Below, in pieces: positions 63,001 through 64,000 of a stretch of 64,000 nucleotides of DNA (the stretch's first letter is position 1; each line of letters opens with the position of its first letter). The stretch is from positions 49,910,095-49,974,094 of the forward strand of contig CM063510.1 in the NCBI GenBank assembly GCA_032207245.1. Reading direction: 5' to 3'. A model generated the notes under the pieces. The model searched no databases. It was not told where the DNA came from and worked only from the letters and a program-made list of their open reading frames with translations. The DNA is from Pardosa pseudoannulata (lineage: Eukaryota; Arthropoda; Arachnida; Araneae; Lycosidae). The translations under genes and the position numbers were made by a program.

Positions 63001-63082
63001 TGTGTCAAAATACGGAGAAGAACCTAGACTTCCAGGAATATCTTACTCCAACATGCAAGTTTTCTTTCTACAATACGCCCAG
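1264..63082 (+). CDS. M13 (neprilysin-like) zinc metallopeptidase, partial gene, 14 exons in window
   Basis: M13 peptidases are type II membrane or secreted zinc endopeptidases that cleave short extracellular peptides. Joining 1264-1469, 13945-14130, 17483-17590, 18868-19004, 20326-20557, 24223-24321, 27441-27518, 30797-30900, 37935-37996, 42382-42433, 55634-55701, 58982-59112, 61049-61114 and 62987-63082 gives 1,625 bases, exactly two bases plus 541 codons with no stop. Landmarks by window residue: NAYY at 393-396, HEITH at 434-438, WWT after FTQ in exon 12, DDNICD at 495-500 and FFLQYAQ near the end. The 41-residue spacing from NAYY Asn to the first zinc His matches neprilysin. The membrane anchor and first Cys-rich part lie left of the window; the C-terminal exon beginning with the conserved Trp-Cys lies right. 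Potential N-glycosylation sites (NKT, NSS, NTS, NET, NVS, NRT, NFT, NQT) fit an ectoenzyme. The third zinc-ligand Glu is replaced by Asp, so activity is uncertain. Confidence 0.93.
2584..2651. repeat. TA microsatellite
   Basis: A pure alternating AT run of about 68 bases in intron 1. Confidence 0.97.
2900..3283 (-). pseudogene. Helitron/PIF1-type helicase C-terminal relic
   Basis: Helitrons encode a Rep-helicase whose helicase is PIF1-like. The reverse-strand frame contains [20 protein letters not shown] and then [17 protein letters not shown] (about residues 38-79). These correspond to PIF1 motifs V (STVHK.QG.T) and VI (.YVALSR). The expected Arg of motif VI is Leu, and the region after the motif is degraded. 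No Rep domain or N-terminal helicase motif lies upstream, so this is a 3' fragment of a dead element. Confidence 0.75.
3520..3900. repeat. Dispersed repeat, copy A (homologous to 11285-11700)
   Basis: The order of segments is shared with 11285-11700. Both have an ATCACATTGCT-like start with AGAGTTATTTT(G/A)CCCTAT, then TTTATTACT-type text with CCTAATTATGT. Both then have CATTC(A/G)(A/G)(C/T)GCATGT and a CATCCCT-like segment. Spacing is similar, so this is a long diverged copy pair rather than chance. No coding content; class unknown. Confidence 0.6.
5082..5275. repeat. Three degenerate tandem units of about 65 bp
   Basis: Three successive blocks share a GAAATTTTTT-like start, a CGAAAAA-like step, ATGTACTT or similar, and TATATAATAATTGAT. 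Units begin near 5085, 5158 and 5215. AT-rich and diverged. Confidence 0.55.
5518..5688. mobile_element. TTAA-type MITE, family A copy 1
   Basis: The right end reads TTTGACCGG..ATGGTATGTTTAGTG followed by TTAA (5685-5688), the same terminus as the family A copy at 13506-13700. The left end near 5521 (TTAAACATACCAACACTTAA) is a degraded inverted match. No coding content; about 170 bp. Confidence 0.65.
5756..5922 (-). mobile_element. tRNA-derived SINE (family S), copy 1
   Basis: A diverged copy. On the minus strand the head carries the tRNA-like B-box region and the tail is (CCAAA)n, visible on the plus strand as GGTTTGGTTTGG at 5761. The shared body text TACTGCTTcAAGCC.ATaCCGAACGGC is present. 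Confidence 0.75.
7131..7853 (+). mobile_element. Mariner-family element, internally deleted, with TIRs and TA target
   Basis: Both ends match in inverted orientation. The left reads TACGAGAAGCATCCAGAAAG; the right, reversed, reads TACGAGGCGCATCCAGAAAG, each continuing TAAGTTT. The outermost TA on each side is the duplicated target. The 723-bp length is well below the usual 1.3 kb, and the transposase inside is broken. Inserted in intron 1. Confidence 0.92.
7318..7750 (+). pseudogene. Mariner transposase relic
   Basis: Fragments of a mariner transposase can be read. An N-terminal helix-turn-helix piece ([17 protein letters not shown]) lies at about 7325-7380. A middle piece, [20 protein letters not shown] with [11 protein letters not shown], lies at 7463-7599 and ends in a TAG. 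The C-terminal [18 protein letters not shown] ends at about 7750. The first catalytic Asp of TVDE is Asn. The segment with the second and third catalytic Asp is deleted. Frameshifts and stops separate the pieces, so it is inactive. Confidence 0.88.
8855..9173 (-). mobile_element. tRNA-headed SINE-like element with AATATTG flanks
   Basis: On the minus strand 9148-9073 resembles a tRNA: an A-box-like TGGCTTATTCGGTAAAGC and a B-box-like GGTTCCGGGTTCGAA. A non-tRNA body follows to about 8855. AATATTG occurs immediately on both sides (8848-8854 and 9174-9180), a possible target duplication. The tRNA fold is imperfect (the T stem does not pair), so it is a SINE head rather than a functional tRNA. 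Confidence 0.55.
9251..9420 (-). mobile_element. tRNA-derived SINE (family S), copy 2
   Basis: A diverged copy with the body TACTGCTTAAAGCCTATTCC, the B-box region GATTCGAACC on the plus strand, and a degraded GGTTTG tail at 9252. Orientation is minus, as for all other copies. Confidence 0.7.
9579..9758 (-). mobile_element. tRNA-derived SINE (family S), copy 3
   Basis: A well-preserved copy. On the plus strand it has GGTTTGGTTT tail repeats, GGCTAATGAGACCGGGACCT, TACTGCTTAAAGCTGATTCC, then CAAACTCCGGTACCAAAGAT and CACCCTAAACATTTGG. The last part is the reversed A box. Confidence 0.85.
11285..11700. repeat. Dispersed repeat, copy B (homologous to 3520-3900)
   Basis: The second copy of the repeat at 3520-3900, in the same orientation, with insertions. 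Termini could not be fixed by eye; no TIR or target duplication was recognised. Confidence 0.6.
12512..12602 (-). mobile_element. Possible degraded family S SINE fragment
   Basis: Only part of the body is recognisable (GGACCTATCGCTTAAACCGATTTCGAAC). The tail and boxes are lost. Weak. Confidence 0.3.
13506..13700. mobile_element. TTAA-flanked palindromic MITE, family A copy 2
   Basis: TTAA at 13506-13509 and 13697-13700 flank a 187-bp element. Its ends are inverted copies for about 70 bases: CGCTAAACATACCAT on the left, CACTAAACATACCAT on the reverse right. Both arms then carry AACGGATCAAATGACCCATA. A TTAA target and long TIR fit a piggyBac-type non-autonomous element; no transposase frame is present. 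Superfamily is inferred. Confidence 0.85.
13945..14130 (+). CDS. M13 peptidase exon 2 in window (residues 69-130)
   Basis: The exon runs from after TTTAG to GTAAGT and is 62 codons, phase 0 at both ends. It begins [15 protein letters not shown], the position of the family's D-x-P-x-L-x-L-P-x-x-x-Y strand, and ends in an acidic helix with [12 protein letters not shown], equivalent to the MxxxExxIAN helix of M13 proteins. NTS is a possible glycosylation site. The preceding intron is 12.5 kb. Confidence 0.9.
14294..14557 (+). mobile_element. SINE-like element with 14-bp target duplication (family T)
   Basis: A GC-richer 264-bp unit starting GACGCGCAGTGGCGTTGGGG and ending GGGGCTGTTACGCCGAGGAG. 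It is flanked by TTAATCAAAGTTTA (14280-14293) and TTAATCAAAGCTTA (14558-14571), a 13/14 target-site duplication. The first 70 bases have tRNA-like features (GTGGCGTTGGGGTAGC, then GATGTTGGATCCC). No open frame is present. The SINE call rests on the duplication, length and head; a 3' tail repeat is not clear. Confidence 0.65.
15273..16008 (-). mobile_element. TTAA-type MITE, family B copy 1
   Basis: The right end AAAGGG abuts TTAA (16009-16012); the left end CCCTTTGCACTCC follows TCAA, a mutated TTAA. Read on the minus strand its interior matches the element at 48303-48785 for several hundred bases. Examples are the shared TTTCAGTCTATGTAC.T..CAAAAAGTAAATTTATGTGC and AAAGTGTCGATCC. This confirms a repeat family. 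No transposase frame; piggyBac-like by target and CCC ends. Confidence 0.8.
16386..16860. repeat. Tandem duplication, period about 250 bp
   Basis: Two copies begin near 16390 and 16640. Matched landmarks are GAGATTTCT at 16441 and 16691, GTAAGCAGA at 16454 and 16704, CTAAAAGATGAAAGA at 16474 and 16744, and AGATTCGTGAGTTC at 16503 and 16773. They differ by substitutions and a small insertion. Minus-strand open frames here are incidental. Confidence 0.85.
17483..17590 (+). CDS. M13 peptidase exon 3 in window (residues 131-166)
   Basis: This 36-codon exon is phase 0 on both sides, with a T-rich acceptor ending CGTAG and donor GTAAGT. The peptide is acidic ([19 protein letters not shown]) and ends [11 protein letters not shown]. 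It corresponds to the variable region just before the domain I/II linker helix containing I-x-W. NET and NVS are possible glycosylation sites. Sequence conservation is low here, and placement rests on splice sites and phase. Confidence 0.82.
17591..18867. other. Intron 3 of the M13 gene
   Basis: It holds one SINE copy (18485-18650). 18000-18310 has mixed short frames on both strands with no recognised family; the rest is AT-rich. Confidence 0.7.
18485..18650 (-). mobile_element. tRNA-derived SINE (family S), copy 4
   Basis: Shares GATAATGAGACCAGGACCCA, CTGCTTAAAGTTGA and a GGGGCACTAGGGTCTACTTT segment with the other copies. The tRNA-like head at 18590-18650 is worn. Confidence 0.75.
18868..19004 (+). 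CDS. M13 peptidase exon 4 in window (residues 167-211 and split Lys)
   Basis: Acceptor ATTTCAG and donor GTAAGA flank 137 bases, ending two bases into a Lys codon. The peptide starts [17 protein letters not shown], equivalent to the SWLNFTNEI segment of neprilysin. It continues [20 protein letters not shown], equivalent to the YLTKL..IL segment. NRT is a possible glycosylation site. Confidence 0.87.
19005..20325. other. Intron 4 of the M13 gene
   Basis: AT-rich sequence with no recognised element. 19800-20320 is somewhat less AT-rich but carries no coding similarity that I can identify. Confidence 0.65.
20326..20557 (+). CDS. M13 peptidase exon 5 in window (residues 213-289)
   Basis: The acceptor is TTCTAG; the first G completes the Lys codon left by exon 4. 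The peptide has [16 protein letters not shown], equivalent to L.NL..WR.V in the family. [21 protein letters not shown] corresponds to RW..C...VN..M..A.G.LY, including the conserved Cys. The donor that keeps phase 0 with exon 6 is GTATTC at 20558, weaker than the others. Reading through it adds 11 codons and a stop, so splicing here is inferred from homology and phase. Confidence 0.88.
20719..21644. mobile_element. TTAA-flanked TIR element, family D
   Basis: TTAA (20715-20718) precedes GGTATCCGTCTATGTT. The right end, reversed, reads GGTATCCGTCTAAGTT before TTAA (21645-21648): 15 of 16 terminal bases match. The 926-bp interior is AT-rich and non-coding. A TTAA target with short TIR suggests a piggyBac-like non-autonomous element; the class is inferred. 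Confidence 0.85.
23041..23210 (-). mobile_element. tRNA-derived SINE (family S), copy 5
   Basis: Includes TTGTTTGGTTTGGAG, GAACTACGGTCTACTGTTTT, TACTGCTTAAAGCCTATTCC and the reversed B box GTGGGATTCGAACC. Confidence 0.85.
24223..24321 (+). CDS. M13 peptidase exon 6 in window (residues 290-322)
   Basis: The exon is 33 codons, phase 0 at both ends, between ATTTTCAG and GTAAGA. The peptide [18 protein letters not shown] followed by [14 protein letters not shown] matches the family helix pair I..LI..I...F...L....WMD..TK..AEEK. The Trp-Leu-Asp and Thr-Lys residues are conserved. It carries one unusual Cys in the second helix. Confidence 0.9.
25367..26056 (-). mobile_element. LTR-like segment, possibly a solo LTR
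   Basis: On the minus strand it starts TGTAGGGACCCCTGCGG, is GC-rich for 440 bases, then turns AT-rich. It contains AATAAATGTC near 25435 and ends ...CGAACA, giving a TG...CA outline of 690 bp. A GC-rich 5' half followed by a polyadenylation signal is typical of LTRs. I could not find a matching target duplication or internal retroelement genes, so boundaries are uncertain. A 55-bp internal duplication lies at 25637-25740. Confidence 0.4.
25637..25740. repeat. Two tandem copies of a GC-rich unit of about 55 bp
   Basis: CAGGCAGGGGCTTTCCTCA occurs at about 25644 and 25699. Each is followed by a related GTGTGTCAGTCC or GAGTGTCGGTCC segment. Confidence 0.85.
26961..27135 (-). mobile_element. tRNA-derived SINE (family S), copy 6
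   Basis: Well preserved. It has GGTTTGGTTTGGAGCACTGC, GGGGGCTAATGAGAC, ATTCCGAACGGCTATGAACA, then GGTACCGAAGATTAGTACCC and TAACCATTCGACCA. The last is the reversed A box (TGGTCGAATGGTTA). Confidence 0.88.
27441..27518 (+). CDS. M13 peptidase exon 7 in window (residues 323-348)
   Basis: The exon is 26 codons, phase 0 at both ends, between TTACAG and [22 protein letters not shown] is equivalent to ALAIKERIGYPD.I, and [11 protein letters not shown] corresponds to the following L...Y segment. The IG(Y/F)P core is intact. Confidence 0.9.
27820..27945. repeat. Simple TA / CATA / TAGA repeat tract
   Basis: Mixed short-period runs (TATATACATACACATACACA, then TATAGATATA variants). Low complexity, no further content. 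Confidence 0.85.
28213..28383 (-). mobile_element. tRNA-derived SINE (family S), copy 7, strongly diverged
   Basis: A TTTGGTTTGGT tail, GGCCTAATTGCACC, AGACTTATTCTGAACGCCTA and GGTACTGAA at the expected spacings mark a worn copy. Confidence 0.6.
28908..28983. repeat. Cluster of three short inverted repeats
   Basis: A GATCC...GGATC palindrome at about 28911-28925 and TCCTTAAGGA near 28941-28950 come first. The perfect 11-bp hairpin AAAGCAGTGTT / AACACTGCTTT (28958-28968 and 28973-28983) has a four-base loop. Function unknown. Confidence 0.8.
30797..30900 (+). CDS. M13 peptidase exon 8 in window (residues 349-382 and split Arg)
   Basis: A TTTTTCAG acceptor and GTAAGC donor enclose 104 bases ending two bases into an Arg codon. 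[19 protein letters not shown] is followed by [15 protein letters not shown], matching the family's YFENI...L.F.....L.KL...VDK. The VDK motif before the next exon's D-W is conserved. Confidence 0.9.
31611..33596. repeat. Tandem array, five units of about 355-425 bp
   Basis: Units begin with AGTGTCTGTAGCCAGTTCCG or a near variant at 31611, 31968, 32342, 32767 and 33174. Each contains GAAAATCTAC, a TACGTCAATTT segment, GTCCAGAT, GTTTTCGTTAGTCAT, AATATGAAAA and ends TTTGTTTCTAAAAAATAAGAA. Units 3 and 4 share a longer block (from GGAGTCTTACTCTGTGTGCC on), showing recent local duplication. Non-coding satellite-like array inside an intron. Confidence 0.93.
33590..33940. repeat. Dispersed repeat adjoining the tandem array, copy A
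   Basis: It shares with 47270-47590 the ordered blocks TAAAAAATAAGAACTTTTT, GTGAGT..CATTAATA, AGATATAATTCT or AGGTATAATTCT, CCATTTCAAATA.TAC, AAAGTAG..AAGTTTCAT and AGGTCT.TAATGTATTTATT. The array unit's end therefore belongs to a larger dispersed element. Confidence 0.7.
35653..36367. repeat. 363-bp tandem duplication carrying a hAT-like terminus
   Basis: Copies at 35653-36006 and 36016-36367 are nearly identical, except for a cluster of differences at 35719-35765 against 36082-36127. Each copy contains CCAGTGATTCTCAAACTTTC followed by CATAGAAACC and GCGGAACCCC. This resembles ends of hAT non-autonomous elements (CAGTG-TTCTCAAACT). No open frame. Confidence 0.9.
36964..37130 (-). mobile_element. 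tRNA-derived SINE (family S), copy 8
   Basis: The clearest copy. Plus-strand order: GGTTTGGTTTAGTTTGGAGC, GCTAATGAGACCGGGACCTA, GCTGATTCCGAACGGCTACG, CCACAGTGGGATTCGAACTC (reversed B box), then CAACCCTAACCATTCGACAG (reversed A box). Confidence 0.9.
37935..37996 (+). CDS. M13 peptidase exon 9 in window: NAYY substrate-binding motif (residues 384-403)
   Basis: Acceptor ATTCCAG is followed by one base completing Arg. The peptide is [20 protein letters not shown], and the exon ends one base into an Ile codon at the GTAAGT donor. It matches the family's W....VVNAFY....N. The Asn-Ala of NAYY positions substrate backbone in neprilysin. A second GT, four bases downstream (38001), would break phase and is not preferred. 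Confidence 0.93.
38592..38815 (+). pseudogene. IS630/Tc1/mariner-type DDE transposase C-terminal relic
   Basis: One frame reads [20 protein letters not shown] then RDPVTTV, corresponding to the family's (R)SPDLTPLDFFLWG.VK..VY. After a frameshift near 38680 a second frame reads RLHGACSSL, then [20 protein letters not shown] and GHFKHLF. The Asp following PL is Val. Upstream catalytic residues are missing; no TIRs were found. Confidence 0.75.
38882..39035 (-). mobile_element. tRNA-derived SINE (family S), copy 9, tail lost
   Basis: Has TTTTTGCAACACGACGGCTA, CTGCTTAAAGCCGATTCTGA, ACGGCTGCGAACACCCATGC, CACAGTGGAATTCC and CTAACCATTCG. The GGTTTGG tail is absent and the head has an insertion. Confidence 0.78.
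40312..40498 (-). mobile_element. tRNA-derived SINE (family S), copy 10
   Basis: Has four GGTTT repeats, GAGCACTACGATCTACTTTT, GATAATGAGACCGG, then ATGGGATTCGAAGC and AGATCAGTACCCTAACCATT. The short plus-strand open frame across it is incidental. Confidence 0.87.
42382..42433 (+). CDS. M13 peptidase exon 10 in window: microexon with FPVGIL strand (residues 405-420)
   Basis: This 52-base exon lies between TTTTTAG and GTAAGT. Two bases complete Ile, then [17 protein letters not shown], ending two bases into Lys. It corresponds to the invariant I.FPAGILQPPFF strand of M13 proteins. The usual Gln-Pro-Pro-Phe-Phe is RRPIF here. It was too short to stand out as an open frame and was placed by family homology and phase. 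Confidence 0.9.
45089..45122. repeat. Perfect 15-bp hairpin with 4-base loop
   Basis: ATATTTTTATGTCAT (45089-45103), loop TATT, then its exact reverse complement (45108-45122). AT-rich; no function is apparent. Confidence 0.9.
45724..46277. mobile_element. TTAA-flanked MITE, family C, with internal TA/GT microsatellite
   Basis: TTAA at 45724-45727 and 46274-46277. The left end CTCATTGTATGCGGG and the reversed right end CACATTGTGTGCGGG match at 13 of 15 bases. Inside the left arm GCGGG(A/C)CACGTACTAGTACG occurs twice (45738-45757, 45782-45801), each holding the palindrome CGTACTAGTACG. A TA/GT microsatellite (46017-46136) lies inside. No transposase; piggyBac-like by target. Confidence 0.8.
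46017..46136. repeat. Compound TA / GT microsatellite
   Basis: Alternating TA with a pure GT run near 46076-46102. The Ile-Tyr/Val-Cys open frame across it is an artefact. Confidence 0.95.
47270..47590. repeat. Dispersed repeat, copy B (homologous to 33590-33940)
   Basis: Same orientation and block order as copy A, with diverged sequence. The T-rich 47150-47270 upstream also resembles the T-rich end of the array units at 33.5 kb, including a shared TTTCTAAAAAATAAGAACTT. Confidence 0.7.
48299..48789 (+). mobile_element. TTAA-flanked MITE, family B copy 2
   Basis: TTAA (48299-48302) is followed by CCCTTTAATGCACGAG. The right end, reversed, reads CCCTTTTATGCCTGGGG before TTAA (48786-48789). 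The 483-bp interior is homologous to the minus strand of 15273-16008. Non-coding, piggyBac-like. Confidence 0.88.
49369..49756. mobile_element. MITE with palindromic TIRs
   Basis: The left arm contains GCTAGGTATTTCATGAAATA followed by ACTAG and GTTAAAGTAT. The right arm, reversed, contains ACTAGGTATTTTATGAAATA followed by ACTA and CTTAAAGTAT. The left arm core is itself a near-palindrome (49372-49395). Further TTATTTCAT..AATAACT copies lie inside. Target duplication not determined. Confidence 0.65.
49868..49934 (-). mobile_element. hAT-like element terminus
   Basis: On the minus strand: CAGTTTCTTAAACTGTGGGT, then CGGTAACCTCAATTGGGGTC and GAGGGACCTGCTTCAGGGGT. This is the layout of hAT non-autonomous ends (CAG.G.TTCTCAAACT.TGGGTCG..ACC). 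A possible partner end CAGGGTTTCTTAA lies near 48869, but no 8-bp duplication was found. Confidence 0.5.
50128..50133 (-). terminator. Candidate polyadenylation signal of the ionotropic receptor
   Basis: TTTATT on the plus strand reads AATAAA on the minus strand, about 145 bases after the receptor stop codon. In AT-rich DNA such hexamers are common, so this is only positional support. Confidence 0.35.
50277..51521 (-). CDS. Ionotropic receptor (iGluR-like ligand-gated channel), intronless, 414 aa
   Basis: Ionotropic receptors are variant glutamate-receptor cation channels used mainly for chemosensation in protostomes. The open frame has an S1 ligand-binding half at about 5-115 ([20 protein letters not shown] near 65-84). 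A first membrane segment lies at 132-152, a pore-loop region at 155-178, and a second segment at 187-213 ending [13 protein letters not shown], the counterpart of the iGluR SYTANLAAF gate. S2 spans about 214-375 and the last segment 380-400, followed by a short tail. Arg93 sits where iGluRs bind the ligand carboxylate, but the preceding Thr motif is ISLL, so classical glutamate binding is doubtful. There is no N-terminal domain and no obvious signal peptide; an in-frame TGA nine bases upstream supports the chosen ATG. A candidate AATAAA on this strand is at 50128-50133. It lies antisense within intron 10 of the peptidase gene. Confidence 0.9.
   Translation of the reverse strand: MFPHSLKVCIMNRTEFFDIETTQEGKMLVKGGSDYQLIENLSQFLNFEIEYVVSPVNDFGSRLENGSWTGLLGMVQRGEADLAISRISLLGPRTEEFGYSYPHESEIYTFATKQPSVLEKTFAFTWPFSPNLWMLIALFAILVTFFLWIILGFQYSLENLAFKVISALMAKSLNIRNTKCASESYKFLLAGWILGSLIICLSYSATLLSFITVPLREQNIENIDQLVEAVLIKRTHRCLTPKGMILLNLLKQSGVKSVQELGNLVEKNQWNMLDMSYSQSKKELDDGKTALTGVLFYFKYNLKNEVFISKDPFIIFLRSIFFRKDFCCKKEIDKLILRVLSAGLYERYKDWQVFKISMSSKLNAVGESDAEELRLSDVKGCLYLLLFGYLLAFVALIFECFHYKFFSLQNFKHS
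53957..54150. mobile_element. MITE of family E containing a TA microsatellite
   Basis: The left end TTCTGTACATAACACATGAT with AAAGCTTTATATA, and the right part AAAGC.AATGCTTTATACG with TATCACATGTGATA, match the ends of 63718-63889. A TA run (53995-54066) occupies the middle. Confidence 0.6.
53995..54066. repeat. TA microsatellite
   Basis: About 72 bases of alternating TA, inside a MITE-like inverted repeat. Confidence 0.96.
55634..55701 (+). CDS. M13 peptidase exon 11 in window: HExxH zinc site (residues 422-443)
   Basis: Acceptor TTTTTTCTAG and donor GTAAGT flank 68 bases. The peptide [20 protein letters not shown] continues into NN and a split Gly. HEITH (codons at 55671-55685) supplies two zinc His ligands and the catalytic Glu; the flanking GHEITHGFD is the M13 signature. 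It lies after the 13.2-kb intron that hosts the receptor gene. Confidence 0.96.
57300..57893 (-). pseudogene. Tc1-like transposase, 5'-truncated (DD34E, C-terminal part)
   Basis: Tc1 transposases move elements by cut-and-paste at TA sites. The 197-residue frame contains [48 protein letters not shown] and [20 protein letters not shown]. The second catalytic Asp (MDDNA) and the final Glu (NPIEN) are separated by 34 residues, the Tc1 pattern. The first catalytic Asp (normally T-D-E-S upstream) and the DNA-binding domain are absent. Sequence before Met is not transposase-like. A plus-strand TACACTCACTTCCAAAAATT at 57050 may be the 3' inverted terminus. Confidence 0.88.
58459..58620. repeat. Diverged tandem pair of about 96 bp
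   Basis: ATCTTGGTCTTGAATATAAA / ATCTTGGTTTTGAATTAAAA are each followed by a TCGAATATTTAATTTCTGTA-like or TCAAATATTTAATTTTTGTA-like segment. Confidence 0.7.
58982..59112 (+). CDS. M13 peptidase exon 12 in window (residues 445-487)
   Basis: The exon begins after CTGTCAG and ends at GTAAGT. The peptide [14 protein letters not shown] follows directly on the zinc-site exon, as in the family (GR.F...G....WW). [16 protein letters not shown] corresponds to the F.E...C...QY helix with its conserved Cys. The last part is PIDMVGQN; the phase is 0 at the end. NFT is a possible glycosylation site. Confidence 0.95.
59199..60171 (-). mobile_element. Pogo/Tigger-like Tc1-mariner element with TA duplication
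   Basis: TA at 59199-59200 and 60170-60171 flank a 969-bp element. The left end CCGTAATTTTGCACGTATAG and the reversed right end CCGTTATTTCACACGTGTAG continue TCCGC; 21 of 25 bases match. The subterminal AGTCCGCGGACT palindrome occurs in both arms. A minus-strand frame near 59648-59700 reads [18 protein letters not shown], like the start of CENP-B/Tigger DNA-binding proteins (K.R.SF...FKLKVI). It stops at once, so only a decayed remnant of the transposase is left. Confidence 0.85.
60213..60636. repeat. Three tandem units of about 178 bp with Tigger-like end text
   Basis: Units share GGATAA.CCGCAACCCAAGTA or a variant, CCGATCCTT and GAGTCTACTGTAAT at about 60230-60285, 60405-60460 and 60580-60630. 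TTTTGTTCCCATGATTTTAA with CTCCATG.TACTTCTTTGG lies between. The GTCTACTGTA end resembles Tigger/pogo termini. Confidence 0.82.
60637..60788. mobile_element. Small TIR element of about 150 bp
   Basis: GCGATTTCACGCAGCAGTG on the left and, reversed, GCGATTTCATGCAACGTCA on the right form an imperfect TIR. The interior is GC-richer than its surroundings. Target duplication unclear. Confidence 0.55.
61049..61114 (+). CDS. M13 peptidase exon 13 in window: altered third zinc-ligand motif (residues 488-509)
   Basis: The 22-codon exon lies between TTTTTTTAG and GTAAAG. The peptide [20 protein letters not shown] aligns with the family's NG..TLGENIADNGGL.QA without a gap. The Gly-Glu pair is Asp-Asp (GAT GAC), Ala is Cys and the first Gly of GG is Ser. 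The replaced Glu is Glu646 in neprilysin, the third zinc ligand; the downstream Asp (Asp650 in neprilysin) is kept. Asp could still bind zinc through a shorter side chain, so this may be a weakened or altered enzyme rather than a dead one. Confidence 0.94.
61609..62215 (-). pseudogene. Non-LTR retrotransposon (LINE) reverse-transcriptase C-terminal relic
   Basis: Minus-strand fragments in order are [31 protein letters not shown] and [20 protein letters not shown], then [10 protein letters not shown] and [20 protein letters not shown], ending QEVE and a stop. These match the C-terminal part of endonuclease/reverse-transcriptase LINE proteins (YLG..I..DG....I..RI..A...; K..L....V...LLYG.ET; ..AQDR..WR). 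Frameshifts and stops break it. Confidence 0.78.
62753..62799. repeat. Perfect 15-bp inverted repeat with 17-base loop
   Basis: GTGATACCAAATAAA (62753-62767) and its exact reverse complement (62785-62799). Could be a tiny TIR element or a structural RNA hairpin in the intron. Confidence 0.9.
62987..63082 (+). CDS. M13 peptidase exon 14 in window (residues 510-541)
   Basis: Acceptor TTTTCAG and donor GTAATA flank 32 codons in phase 0. [18 protein letters not shown], then [12 protein letters not shown], matches the family's AY..Y....GEE..LPG......QLFF..FAQ. The following family residues (V-W-C with the conserved Cys, and the C-terminal C-R-x-W) are not found downstream in the window, so the gene continues to the right. 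Confidence 0.94.
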
Positions 63083-63186
63083 GTAATAAATATGAAGATG
63101 TACTTGAAAATGTTGTATCGTGATTATTTGTTATGGGTCACAGAAAGATTTACAGTCACTCAACGTAAAACTCGTGCATCGAAGGC

Positions 63187-63470
63187 CTTATCACACTTCA
63201 AACTGTGCGTGTTCAAAACATGACAGATTTAGCTTACGACTCCTTTACCTGATGAGGATTATTCATATTTCTCATGTTTTAGCTAAAACGTTTCAACCAA
63301 CTAAAAAGCTTATCACACGCCAACTTGTACGGGTTCAAAACATGACAGATGTAGCTTACGATTCCTTTACCTGATGAGGATTATGCAGATTTCTCATGTT
63401 ATAGCGAAAAAGCTTCAACCAACTAAAGGGTATATCACTATTCAACCTGAACAAAAATCAGTGGGTTCAA
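63187..63470. repeat. 122-bp tandem repeat, about 2.3 copies
   Basis: CTTATCACAC starts copies at 63187 and 63309. Each carries GTTCAAAACATGACAGAT, GTAGCTTACGA or TTAGCTTACGA, TCCTTTACCTGATGAGGATT and TTCAACCAACTAAA. A third partial copy begins near 63430. Short open frames across it are incidental. Confidence 0.92.
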
Positions 63471-63717
63471 AATTTTTCACTACCACACGAAAATACACTT
63501 TATGAGACATTTTTCATCGGGGAAAATTAATTGTAAACTGACTTCTGATGTTTTTCAATGACTACAGGTTGAAGTGTGATAACGTCTTAAAACTTTTCCT
63601 GTTGTATTTGAGTTGTAAAAGTGAAAAATTTGGCATATTTTTGCATTAGTTGAAATATAATGACATTGTTATTTGAAATCTAATTAGCATATCTCCGGGT
63701 CTAAACTGGCCTTTTGC

Positions 63718-63889
63718 CTGTTCTGTATATCACATATGGTACACGTCTAATGCTTTAGACGCTTGTACATTATACAATGAACTATATTTTATATACAAAT
63801 TTTTATATATTTATAACAGTGCGTAACACATGTGATATACGAGTATATAAAGCATTAGGTGTGTATATTGTAAATGATGTACAGAACAG
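63718..63889. mobile_element. TIR element (MITE), family E
   Basis: The left end is CTGTTCTGTATATCACATAT; the reversed right end is CTGTTCTGTACATCATTTAC. Both arms also contain CTAATGCTTTA. About 172 bp, non-coding. A related copy surrounds the TA microsatellite at 53995. Confidence 0.75.
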
Positions 63890-64000
63890 CGAAGGTGTGG
63901 AAATTTTAATAGTTGGCGTATTACGTCTTTGAAAAAATAGCTGCTTCAACTTCGACGCACTCCCATAATTTTCTGACTTTTTTTAAATTTTTATTCTTAT

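Larger units (their letters stand above)
63083..64000. other. Start of intron 14 of the M13 gene
   Basis: It contains a 122-bp tandem repeat (63187-63470) and a family E MITE (63718-63889). The next coding exon is not in the window. Confidence 0.75.

Overview
The window is eukaryotic nuclear DNA, very AT-rich, with long introns and dense interspersed repeats. The protein families present (an M13 neprilysin-like peptidase and a short, intronless ionotropic receptor) and the repeat types suggest an arthropod, most likely a chelicerate such as a spider. This is inferred from family resemblance; no species-specific marker was recognised. No rRNA, true tRNA, CRISPR or bacterial-type feature was found.

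One gene dominates. Fourteen plus-strand exons between 1264 and 63082 encode the middle and catalytic part of an M13 metallopeptidase. All exon phases join, giving 541 codons plus two bases. The exons cover the NAYY substrate-binding motif (exon 9 of the window), HEITH zinc site (exon 11) and a changed third-zinc-ligand motif, DDNICD instead of the usual GENIAD (exon 13). The N-terminal exons lie left of the window and the C-terminal exon(s) to the right, so both ends are missing. Only 1,625 of about 61,800 bases in the gene span are coding.

A second complete gene lies on the minus strand inside the 13.2-kb tenth intron: an intronless 414-residue ionotropic receptor (50277-51521) with S1, pore, S2 and three membrane segments.

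The remaining sequence is intron filled with mobile-element relics. Intron 1 (1470-13944) holds a Helitron helicase scrap, a broken mariner, TTAA-flanked MITEs and copies of a tRNA-derived SINE. Introns 2-9 hold more SINEs, a second SINE with target duplication, a 0.9-kb TTAA-flanked element, an LTR-like segment and several tandem duplications (16.4-16.9, 31.6-33.6 and 35.7-36.4 kb). Intron 10 holds three TTAA- or TIR-flanked MITEs, a hAT-like end, the receptor gene and a MITE with a TA microsatellite inside. Introns 11-14 hold a Tc1-like transposase fragment, a pogo/Tigger-like element with TA duplication, a three-copy tandem array, a LINE reverse-transcriptase relic and a 122-bp tandem repeat.

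The two genes have no evident functional link; their association is positional (nested and antisense). The most interesting observations are the altered zinc-binding motif, the nested receptor, the same-orientation SINE family, and several MITE families for which two copies or clean TIR plus TTAA/TA boundaries can be read directly.
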